A DNA stretch of 5,450 bases from Chloroflexota bacterium (GTDB lineage: Bacteria; Chloroflexota; Dehalococcoidia; UBA2247; RBG-13-53-26), in NCBI GenBank assembly GCA_017885485.1, contig JAFNFZ010000101.1, forward strand, positions 9,520 through 14,969, in the 5' to 3' direction. This document shows, one piece after another, positions 1 to 5,450 of this stretch; position 1 is the first letter of the stretch; each line of letters opens with the position of its first letter. A model generated the notes under the pieces. The model ran no database searches. It saw only the letters and a program-made list of their open reading frames with translations, and had not been told where the DNA came from. Made by a program: the position numbers and the translations under genes.

Positions 1-154
1 GGGCAGTCTCCTCGATTTCCTTGGAGCTTCGTGCCACCACTGCCACATCTGCACCGGCCTCGGCAAGTGTCAGAGCAATAGTCTTGCCGATTCCGCGACC
101 CCCTCCGGTGACTATTGCCGATTTGCCCTCTAAGCCGAACTCCTTAAGCACCAT
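1..154 (-). CDS. SDR family NAD(P)-dependent oxidoreductase, N-terminal part (truncated by window edge)
   Basis: This is the first 51 codons of a short-chain dehydrogenase/reductase. The 3' part lies beyond the left edge, so the gene is cut by the window and is not necessarily broken. The translation begins MVLKEFGLEGKSAIVTGG. It carries the glycine-rich dinucleotide-binding motif TGGGRGIG at residues 16-23, followed by the usual helix and a second strand, ADVAVVAR (35-42). The Ala-Arg after that strand, rather than an acidic residue, hints at NADP(H) preference (inference). The ATG at 154 is supported by AGGAG at 165-161, six bases upstream, and by the normal SDR distance from start to the glycine motif. 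It lies 49 bases downstream of the small membrane-protein gene on the same strand and so is probably in the same operon. SDRs of this type oxidise hydroxyl groups or reduce ketones, often on acyl-CoA or acyl-ACP. The catalytic Ser-Tyr-Lys region and the substrate are not visible. The family call is secure; the substrate is unknown. Confidence 0.93.
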   Translation of the reverse strand, partial: MVLKEFGLEGKSAIVTGGGRGIGKTIALTLAEAGADVAVVARSSKEIEETA

Positions 155-203
155 CCTTCGCTCCTATGTCTGCAGACTCGCTTTCCCACGGACCGAACAG
201 GTC

Positions 204-497
204 TTATCGCAGGCCTTCTCCCTTCTCTTCCTCTGTCCCTTTTGGTGACACTCTGAAACACCGGCGAAAGACCGTCCTCAGGATGAAATATGGTATGAGC
301 ACAACATATGAGAGCACTCCCCAAGAGAAGAGAATCCTGGCGCCTCTCAGCAGTTCCTCCGACGTGAAAATCATGTCCATACGCATGACACCCAGAGCCT
401 TGCCGTCCACAATCAACTTGTTGTCCTTGCGCTCAATGGCATAGAACTCTGCTATGACCTCACCGTCTTCACCCACTACTCTTACACCGGGCTTCAT
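204..497 (-). CDS. Small single-pass membrane protein of unknown function (97 aa)
   Basis: I do not recognise a named family. The N-terminal half (about residues 1-50) is soluble and rich in short beta-like stretches, with MKPGVRVVGEDGEVIAEFYA followed by a charged IERKDNK turn. A single hydrophobic helix follows at about residues 54-73 (RILFSWGVLSYVVLIPYFIL). It is followed by a basic RTVFRRCFR stretch and a charged, Glu/Lys-rich tail. By the positive-inside rule the tail after the helix would be cytoplasmic, which would place the N-terminal half outside; this is weak because there is no signal peptide. The ATG at 497 has TGAGGT at 510-505, seven bases upstream, so the start is well supported. 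The gene sits between the flavoprotein gene (59-base gap) and the SDR gene (49-base gap), all in one direction, which argues that it is real and co-transcribed. A role as membrane anchor or partner of the neighbouring redox enzymes is only a guess. Confidence 0.8.
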   Translation of the reverse strand: MKPGVRVVGEDGEVIAEFYAIERKDNKLIVDGKALGVMRMDMIFTSEELLRGARILFSWGVLSYVVLIPYFILRTVFRRCFRVSPKGTEEEKGEGLR

Positions 498-537
498 TGC
501 GGCTACCTCAAGACATCAGCCTGATACTACCCTGTCA

Positions 538-551
538 GTGCTTCGCAGCAC
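538..551 (-). other. Small GCGA-loop hairpin in the gap after the flavoprotein gene
   Basis: On the minus strand GTGCTGCGAAGCAC forms a 5-base-pair stem (GTGCT/AGCAC) closed by GCGA, a GNRA-type tetraloop. It begins five bases after the flavoprotein stop codon. There is no T-run after it, so it is not a convincing intrinsic terminator. At most it could be a processing or stability element between cistrons. A stem this short can occur by chance. Confidence 0.2.
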
Positions 552-556
552 CGCCG

Positions 557-2131
557 CTATTTCCCAACTACCTTTCTGAAGTCGATGCCCATATCTTCCA
601 TGATGACCTGCGCCACTGCTCTGCCACCACCGGATACTCCACCGCCGGGATGGGTGCTGGCTCCGCACATGTAGAGCTTGTTGACCGGCGTTCTGTACTG
701 GCCCCAACCAGGCAGAGGCCTGTTGGTGAGGAATTGAGACAGATACACCCCGATATGCATTACATCTCCCTCAATCATGGCGGGGTTGTATCTTTCAAGA
801 TCGAGCGGGCTCATTACGTGCCTGCCCAGAATGTTGTCCGACCCCATATTCGTAGTCCGCTGTCTTACCGTATCCAGAATGCCATCAGCTATCTCCATCT
901 TGATCTCATCCCACCTGGACGCACCGCCTGGCTTCAGGTTGTACGGCTCATAGTGATATAGATAGAGGGTGTGTCTCCCGGCGGGAGCACGGGTGGGATC
1001 ACAATGGGTGGCTACGATCAACAGGGGCATTGCTGTGTTGGGGATTCCGTATTTGTACTGGTCGAAGAGGCGGAGGAAGTCATCCATGTTGCCCGGGGTC
1101 AGCTCGACCATGACCGCACGATCGACGTCTCCGCCCACTTTGTACTTCGGAGCCTCCTTGAGCGCCAGGGACTGGTTAATGGCAGAGAATGGACTGTGCC
1201 GAATACGTCTCACCTTGTCCTGGAAACCCTCTGGGAGATCCGTGGCCTTCATGAAATTGAGGAAGAGCTGCTTGACATTCACGTTGCTGACCACCGCCTT
1301 CTTCGCAGTGATTTCCTCACCACTCTCCAGTATGACCCCCTTCACCTCACCACCGGATACTTTGACCGCCTTGACAGGACTGGACACCTTGACAGTGCCT
1401 CCGCTGTCTTTTATGCAAGCGGCCAGCTTGTCCGTTAGTGCCCCTGAGCCGCCTTCCGGCCAGGCAATTCCCCAAGCGTGGAAATGGGGAAGGCCGAACA
1501 TGTAGTATCCCGTTCCAAGCTCTTGAGGGCCGAACATAACCTCAGACGCCCATCTGTTCAAGGCTATCCGCATCTGCTCGCTCTCGAACCACTCCTTGGC
1601 AAGGTCGGTAGTGCTGGACAGGATCACCCTGAGATACTCGCGACCCATGTCGCTCTGATCCATCAGAGATACCAGCCGGCCGAAGGGCGCTGCCGGCGAA
1701 AAGGTGGCTACACCTCCTGCTTTGAGAAGTTGCCCCGCGCCGCCGACGAATTTCCGGTACATCTCAGCATCTTTCTGGGAGAACTGCGCTATGGACTGAC
1801 AGGTTTTCTCCAGGTCGCGATAGAAGATAAGTGCACTATCATCAGGGAAGACAATGGCCAGTTGTGGGTCGGGAGCTATGTACTTGAGTCCATACTTCGA
1901 TCGCAGGCCTAGTTCATCCCGGTGGATCATCGGATTAGCCTGCATGGTCATGTGGACGGTGGCCCCGGGATCGTGTATGAATCCTGGCAGAGTCAGTTGT
2001 CGACTGGCGGCAGCACCACCAACGATATCGGACGCCTCTACCACACAGACATCAAGCCCGGCTTTGGCAAGGTAGGCCGCAACTATGAGCCCGTTGTGCC
2101 CTCCACCTATTACAACTACATCGTGTGCCAT
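557..2131 (-). CDS. FAD-dependent phytoene-dehydrogenase-like oxidoreductase (COG1233, PYROXD2-like)
   Basis: A complete 524-residue flavoprotein. It opens with a Rossmann FAD-binding motif, VVVIGGGHNGLIVAAYLAKA (5-24), with the glycines at 9-14 and the ribose-binding acidic residue E32 at the end of the second strand. The second conserved FAD segment is near the C-terminus: LYMCGASTHPGGGVSGGG (486-503). The GGGHNGL form is characteristic of the PYROXD2-like branch of the phytoene desaturase superfamily, not of classical carotenoid CrtI enzymes. The length matches that branch. The middle region has the family's WPEGGSGAL element (224-232), thought to belong to the substrate domain. No signal peptide or membrane helix is evident. 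The ATG at 2131 has AGGGGG at 2143-2138, six bases upstream. The gene lies 43 bases after the ATC-hydrolase-like gene and 59 bases before the small membrane-protein gene. The expected chemistry is FAD-linked dehydrogenation, isomerisation or reduction of a hydrophobic substrate. No carotenoid biosynthesis gene is nearby, so a carotenoid role is not supported. Confidence 0.93.
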   Translation of the reverse strand: MAHDVVVIGGGHNGLIVAAYLAKAGLDVCVVEASDIVGGAAASRQLTLPGFIHDPGATVHMTMQANPMIHRDELGLRSKYGLKYIAPDPQLAIVFPDDSALIFYRDLEKTCQSIAQFSQKDAEMYRKFVGGAGQLLKAGGVATFSPAAPFGRLVSLMDQSDMGREYLRVILSSTTDLAKEWFESEQMRIALNRWASEVMFGPQELGTGYYMFGLPHFHAWGIAWPEGGSGALTDKLAACIKDSGGTVKVSSPVKAVKVSGGEVKGVILESGEEITAKKAVVSNVNVKQLFLNFMKATDLPEGFQDKVRRIRHSPFSAINQSLALKEAPKYKVGGDVDRAVMVELTPGNMDDFLRLFDQYKYGIPNTAMPLLIVATHCDPTRAPAGRHTLYLYHYEPYNLKPGGASRWDEIKMEIADGILDTVRQRTTNMGSDNILGRHVMSPLDLERYNPAMIEGDVMHIGVYLSQFLTNRPLPGWGQYRTPVNKLYMCGASTHPGGGVSGGGRAVAQVIMEDMGIDFRKVVGK

Positions 2132-2174
2132 AGTCTTCCCCCTCTTCTCAGGCGTTCGAGCGGCTGATCTGCCG

Positions 2175-2690
2175 TCACTCGGGAGATTCGGTCAATTCGT
2201 AGTACGAATAACAGCCGTCGGCTCCTGTAACCAAGAACTTGTCGCCGGTCAACTTTATGCGTGGATTTGCTGCCTTTGCTGCACCCTCTTCCAAAGCCCT
2301 GGACACGATCGGGCACGCCTTCCAGCACTCTCTGCCAATTACGTCAGCGACATTACAGTGGCGCACCTTGTATAGATACTTGTTCTTTCCCACCTTCTCG
2401 ATCACCGGACGCTGCTCCATGGTGAAGAGGAGTTCATCCCCTGCTTGCAGCACCTTGTGCAGTGTGTCCTCGAGACTTGCCTCACCGGCGACCAGGCCTG
2501 CTTTCCTCACCGGGACCTGCCAGAAGTCCCAGTCCCTCAACCCTTCGTAGATCGTCTGCAGTCCCTCATCACCGTACTTATCGTCAATCACCTTCACCAT
2601 TCTGGCTATTATGCGCCATAACAGTCTCTGACTGGCATTGAGTTTGGCGGCAGACTCAGGTGACTGGGCGTCTCCAACATGCTTCGTCAT
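2175..2690 (-). CDS. Small cytosolic protein resembling the L-2-amino-thiazoline-4-carboxylic acid hydrolase family
   Basis: A complete 171-residue protein with no signal peptide or membrane segment. The N-terminal half is helical (for example RLLWRIIARMVKVIDDKYGD, 22-41). The C-terminal half has the pattern HCNVADVIGRECWKACPIV (111-129), then ALEEGAAKAANPRIKL (132-147) and a final strand-rich GADGCYSYYEL (156-166), with cysteines at 112, 122, 126 and 160. This order (Cys-containing helix, acidic helix, 'NP-x-(I/L)-x-(L/F)' strand, 'G-x-C-x-(F/Y)' end) resembles the ATC hydrolase family (PF14196) and related V4R-like small-ligand domains. That is remembered family shape, not a search result. 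ATC hydrolase proper acts in thiazoline/cysteine metabolism, but most relatives have unknown roles. The ATG at 2690 has AGGGGG at 2702-2697, six bases upstream. The gene follows the HMGCS-like/DUF35 gene by 27 bases, the tightest junction here. That it is a gene is nearly certain; the family call is moderate. Confidence 0.88.
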   Translation of the reverse strand: MTKHVGDAQSPESAAKLNASQRLLWRIIARMVKVIDDKYGDEGLQTIYEGLRDWDFWQVPVRKAGLVAGEASLEDTLHKVLQAGDELLFTMEQRPVIEKVGKNKYLYKVRHCNVADVIGRECWKACPIVSRALEEGAAKAANPRIKLTGDKFLVTGADGCYSYYELTESPE

Positions 2691-2717
2691 CTCGGACCCC
2701 CTGTTCGGCTTGAGCGA

Positions 2718-4157
2718 TCACGCCAATGTCGGCTTGGCTTTCCAGAAGTAGCCATGGATACCATGTCCTTCGTCCCAATAGCGCCTGCGGAAGGTCATTT
2801 CCAGGGGCATATCTATTCTGAGCGACTCCGCTTCTGCGTCGGTGATATCCAGCAGATACCTCCCCCCACCCTCGAAGTCTATGACTCCGTACATCTCGGG
2901 AGGGCTGACACTGAAAGCCAGGCTATCGCTGGTGTAGCTAAACAGGCGGCCGCTCTTGTCGGCGAAGCGGTATTCATCCATTTCATCAAGAGCTCCGCAG
3001 TCCGGGTTGACGCAAATCCGCTGGTCGGGGTACTGGGGTGTACCGCATCGCCGGCACTTCGAACCGTATAGTGCCAGAATCACCTTCCGGTCCCTCCACA
3101 TCAGCGTGACCTGTGTAGGCCCGGGCTCACCGCGAAGGCCTTTCTCGGTGGGGAGAACATTGCGAAGTGCGAGATATCTCTCGTAGCTGGGCAGGTCTTT
3201 CTTCGAGGCGAGATGCTTCTTCACACCGCGTCTCTCGCCAAGGTTGACAATCTCACTTGTGACCTCGCAGAATACGGCGTCACTGCCATTCCCGTAGCTG
3301 GCAACTAGTATCCTGTCTCCCGGCTTGGCCTCCTGTAATGCAGCAACGAGCATCATCAGGGGATGGGCAGCTCCTGAATCACCTACCGTGGTCAGCAGTT
3401 CCTGCTGTATCTGGTCGGGTTTGAAGCCGAGGCTCTTGCCGATGGCGGCATGCTCCCTAACGTACAGACAGGGATACACTACCTTGGCGAAGTCCTTGGC
3501 GCTCAAACCGTATTTCTTCAGCAGGCCCGAGATCGCCTGAGCAATGAACTTGGTGTAACCCTCATCGCGGATCCACCTGTCTTCAGAGCTGTGAGCGAAA
3601 CTGTCCTCTTCTGCCCTCCATCGATCCATGAAGTCACGGGTGACGGAATAGGAACCACCCAGGCTGGCAATGACTCCGCTATCTCCGAGCAGGAAAGCCG
3701 CGGCACCGTCCCCGTAGTTGCCCTCTTCGAAGCTGCCTGGCTTGGCCACACGGCAATCGGAAGCGCAGACAATCACTCTCTTGGCTGATCCCGCCTTGAC
3801 AGCGTCGCAACCCGCAATCAGGGCTGCAGTCCCTGCCTTGGACGAATCAGCAAAATCAGCCGTTCTGATGTCGGAGCCAAGATCCAAAGCGGCGGCCGCT
3901 ATTCCGGCATCCTGTCTTTCTCTATAGGGAGGCGTAATCGTAGCAAGGTACAAAGCCTCCACTGCCTCCCTTCTCAACCCGGCAAGGCAGTCGGTCCCCG
4001 CAGCAACAGCCATGGTGACTGAATCTTCATCATAGTTGGCGATGGCCTTCTCACCGGGAATACCGCTGGCGCTGAACCATCCCATGGCTGCCGACACCGT
4101 TTTCCGAGTGAGACGGTAACGAGGCACATATGCCCCGTACGAAACGATTCCTACCAT
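2718..4157 (-). CDS. HMG-CoA-synthase-like thiolase-fold protein fused to DUF35 Zn-ribbon/OB-fold domain
   Basis: A complete 479-residue, two-part protein. Residues 1 to about 345 form a thiolase-like fold of the HMG-CoA synthase/KAS III type. The visible landmarks are MVGIVSYGAYVPRYRL at the start, SSKAGTAALIAG (105-116) at the nucleophile elbow, NYGDGAAAFLLGD (147-159), and AKPGDRILVASYGNGSDA (277-294). A DUF35 module follows: a zinc ribbon with C368, C371, C382 and C387, then an OB-fold to the end (about 400-470). In archaea, separate HMGCS and DUF35 proteins form a complex with acetoacetyl-CoA thiolase and share a CoA site; here both are on one chain. The motif corresponding to archaeal CKAGTAAL has Ser106 in place of the nucleophilic Cys. 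The usual Glu (a SESHPY-like motif) reads TITPPY (73-78), and the His loop reads VVYPCLYVREH (226-236). True HMG-CoA synthesis is therefore doubtful. Acyl-CoA binding or a Cys-independent condensation or transfer is more likely (inference). The ATG at 4157 has AGGAGG at 4171-4166, eight bases upstream. Confidence 0.93.
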   Translation of the reverse strand: MVGIVSYGAYVPRYRLTRKTVSAAMGWFSASGIPGEKAIANYDEDSVTMAVAAGTDCLAGLRREAVEALYLATITPPYRERQDAGIAAAALDLGSDIRTADFADSSKAGTAALIAGCDAVKAGSAKRVIVCASDCRVAKPGSFEEGNYGDGAAAFLLGDSGVIASLGGSYSVTRDFMDRWRAEEDSFAHSSEDRWIRDEGYTKFIAQAISGLLKKYGLSAKDFAKVVYPCLYVREHAAIGKSLGFKPDQIQQELLTTVGDSGAAHPLMMLVAALQEAKPGDRILVASYGNGSDAVFCEVTSEIVNLGERRGVKKHLASKKDLPSYERYLALRNVLPTEKGLRGEPGPTQVTLMWRDRKVILALYGSKCRRCGTPQYPDQRICVNPDCGALDEMDEYRFADKSGRLFSYTSDSLAFSVSPPEMYGVIDFEGGGRYLLDITDAEAESLRIDMPLEMTFRRRYWDEGHGIHGYFWKAKPTLA

Positions 4158-4191
4158 CGTCCTTGCCTCCTGTCAGTTCCAATCATCAGTT

Positions 4192-4221
4192 AGTGTCGTG
4201 TGTGCTGCCCAGGGGTGTCAA
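4192..4221 (-). promoter_or_regulatory. Possible weak sigma-70-like promoter upstream of the HMGCS-like gene
   Basis: The 71-base gap between the CoA-transferase and the HMGCS-like gene is the longest in the window. Read on the minus strand it contains a perfect -35 hexamer TTGACA at 4221-4216. Eighteen bases further on is GACACT at 4197-4192, which matches only three of six -10 positions. The AGGAGG ribosome site follows at 4171-4166. This could be an internal promoter for genes 2 to 6, but one good hexamer in 71 bases is weak evidence. Confidence 0.2.
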
Positions 4222-4228
4222 TCTGGCC

Positions 4229-5446
4229 TCAGATCACCCCTTCGTCTTTCATTTGGACTATGTCATCCCATCCATACCCAAGTTCCAGAAGAACCTCCTC
4301 TGTATGCTCTCCCAATTCCGGCGCTTTCGTCCTGGGGCTTGTCTCCATCTTACTCAGACTGAAAGGCATGCCCGGAACCTTCACATCGCCCAACACGGGA
4401 TGGTGGAAATCCGTCACGTAGTCATTCGCCAAGACTTGAGGGTCCTGCCCAGCGTCCGAGACAGAATTGACAATATCCCAGGCAAACTGGGCCTTCTCTC
4501 TGAAAGCCTCAACCCATTCTTGTCGAGCTTTCCGGGCGAAGACCGAATCCAGGAGCTTTATGAACTCCTTGTTGTTCTCTCTCCTCATCTCCGGCGTGGC
4601 AAACAGTTCCTGCACCTCTTTCTCTGGCAGGCCAAGTGTTTCTCTTACATTATCCCAGAATCTGTCGTACTGCATGTCCGAAAGCTCTATCCACTTGCCA
4701 TCCGCGCATTGGTAGCTGTTGGTGAAAGCATTCCCGGATCTGGTTCGGGAATGTCTGGGCTGCTGACGTCCCCGCCAGAGCGATGTCTGAATATTGAGCG
4801 CTTGAAGGTGTATCGCTGAACCGAGCATGGAGACGCTGATCTCCTGGCCGATCCCCGTTCGCTCTTTGGCCAGAAGGCCGGCCAATATGGCATAAGCGGT
4901 CATTGTAGCTGACAGCTGGTCTACCACAGCTCCCACTATTTCATGTGGCTCAGAACTGTCTCGATCTCCACAGGCCATCATCAGCCCGGAACGGGCCTGC
5001 ACCAGCACATCGAAGGCCCTCTTCCCTGCATCGGCGCCCTTTGGACCGTATCCAGAGGCCTCAACATATATGATCTGAGGATTGTGTTCGCAGAGAGTCT
5101 GGTAGTCCAACCCCAGTCTTTTCCTCAGGCCTTCGCGGTAGTTGGTGTAGAAAACGTCGGATCTTTTCACCAGGGCGTAGAATACTTCCAGTCCCTTGCC
5201 CTTGGTTATGTCGAGGGCAACACCTCTCTTGTTGCGATTGAATGTCTCGAAAACCAGGTTCAGCCCGTGAGGCAGCATCATTTGGCGATCCCAGAGTCTT
5301 TGGGAGCCTCGGGCTGGGTCACCGACACCAGGCTGCTCGATCTTCACCACTTCTGCACCGAGGTCACCCAGCATGTAGCCGGCGCCCGGCCCATTTATGA
5401 ATGACGCCCACTCTAGGAGTCTTATGCCCTCAAGTGGTCTGCTCAT
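4229..5446 (-). CDS. Class III CoA-transferase (CaiB/BaiF family)
   Basis: A complete 405-residue enzyme of typical family length. Family III CoA-transferases move CoA between an acyl-CoA and a free carboxylate through Asp-linked anhydride and thioester intermediates, in the cytosol. The N-terminus has the usual LEGIRLLEWASFINGPGAG (5-23), then LGDLGAEVVKIEQPGVGDPAR (26-46) and NRNKRGVALDI (70-80). The catalytic aspartate is most likely D176 in VGAVVDQLSA (171-180), matching the Asp near residue 169 of formyl-CoA transferase. The C-terminal small domain has DPQVLANDYV (335-344), HPVLGDVKVPGMPF (349-362) and the LGEHTEEVLLELGY tail (378-391). The start is chosen because MSRPLEGIRLLEW is the normal N-terminus. 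Only four bases lie upstream, so the ribosome site is not visible and a longer N-terminus cannot be formally excluded. It is the first gene of the visible cluster and would activate the pathway's acid. The acid cannot be told: the family covers carnitine, formate/oxalate, succinyl-benzylsuccinate, bile acids and others. Confidence 0.95.
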   Translation of the reverse strand: MSRPLEGIRLLEWASFINGPGAGYMLGDLGAEVVKIEQPGVGDPARGSQRLWDRQMMLPHGLNLVFETFNRNKRGVALDITKGKGLEVFYALVKRSDVFYTNYREGLRKRLGLDYQTLCEHNPQIIYVEASGYGPKGADAGKRAFDVLVQARSGLMMACGDRDSSEPHEIVGAVVDQLSATMTAYAILAGLLAKERTGIGQEISVSMLGSAIHLQALNIQTSLWRGRQQPRHSRTRSGNAFTNSYQCADGKWIELSDMQYDRFWDNVRETLGLPEKEVQELFATPEMRRENNKEFIKLLDSVFARKARQEWVEAFREKAQFAWDIVNSVSDAGQDPQVLANDYVTDFHHPVLGDVKVPGMPFSLSKMETSPRTKAPELGEHTEEVLLELGYGWDDIVQMKDEGVI

Positions 5447-5450
5447 CCAG

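Noticed and set aside
168..177. Perfect 10-base palindrome GTCTGCAGAC in the gap upstream of the SDR gene
   Set aside because: It does not extend beyond 10 bases, is not repeated elsewhere in the window as far as I could see, and is expected by chance. It was not called an operator.
130..324. A 64-codon minus-strand open frame overlapping the small membrane-protein gene and the SDR start
   Set aside because: It overlaps two better-supported genes with ribosome sites, and its product is Arg-rich and motif-free.
538..551. Hairpin considered as an intrinsic terminator after the flavoprotein gene
   Set aside because: The stem is only 5 base pairs with no T-run after it, and the downstream genes run in the same direction with short gaps.
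497..2167. Several plus-strand open frames opposite the flavoprotein gene (for example 497-961, 969-1505, 1478-1912)
   Set aside because: They are antisense shadows. The minus-strand frame is a continuous, family-recognisable 524-residue protein, and the plus-strand translations show no known motif.
4130..4819. A 229-codon plus-strand open frame opposite the CoA-transferase
   Set aside because: It overlaps a clear CaiB/BaiF gene with conserved motifs and its own translation resembles no family, so it is taken as a shadow.
1..5450. CRISPR repeats, tRNA or rRNA genes, insertion sequences, attachment sites
   Set aside because: No regularly spaced repeats, cloverleaf-like segments, transposase motifs or terminal inverted repeats were seen. 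Nearly the whole window is occupied by the six minus-strand genes.

Overview
The window holds six protein-coding genes, all on the minus strand and separated by only 27 to 71 bases. Four of the five readable start regions carry a clear purine-rich Shine-Dalgarno (SD) sequence, and the fifth has a plausible one. This looks like one bacterial operon that reads from right to left. By eye the base composition is moderately GC-rich. The gene types (class III CoA-transferase, thiolase-fold protein fused to a DUF35 Zn-ribbon/OB-fold, PYROXD2-type flavoprotein, SDR dehydrogenase) are common in uncultured Chloroflexota (Dehalococcoidia), Desulfobacterota and actinobacteria. A Chloroflexota-like or deltaproteobacterial-like environmental genome is my low-confidence guess. 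No 16S or other marker gene is present to settle it.

Layout in transcription order, from high to low coordinates: (1) 5446-4229, a CaiB/BaiF family III CoA-transferase, complete; (2) 4157-2718, an HMG-CoA-synthase-like thiolase-fold protein with a C-terminal DUF35 Zn-ribbon and OB-fold; (3) 2690-2175, a small cysteine-containing protein resembling the L-2-amino-thiazoline-4-carboxylic acid (ATC) hydrolase family; (4) 2131-557, a FAD-dependent phytoene-dehydrogenase-like/PYROXD2-like oxidoreductase; (5) 497-204, a 97-residue protein of unknown function with one predicted membrane helix; (6) 154-1, the N-terminus of an SDR oxidoreductase that runs off the left edge. The gaps are all short. The only gap with a possible promoter is the 71-base one between genes 1 and 2. 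I saw no RNA genes, mobile elements, CRISPR arrays or long repeats.

Taken together, the genes suggest catabolism or modification of a carboxylic acid as its CoA thioester. The CoA-transferase would activate the acid. The SDR and the flavoprotein would supply redox steps. The HMGCS-like/DUF35 protein would act on, or bind, an acyl-CoA. The substrate cannot be read from the sequence. The most notable detail is that the HMGCS-like protein has Ser where the nucleophilic Cys of HMG-CoA synthase should be, and the Glu and His of the triad are also not evident. It is therefore probably not a genuine HMG-CoA synthase.
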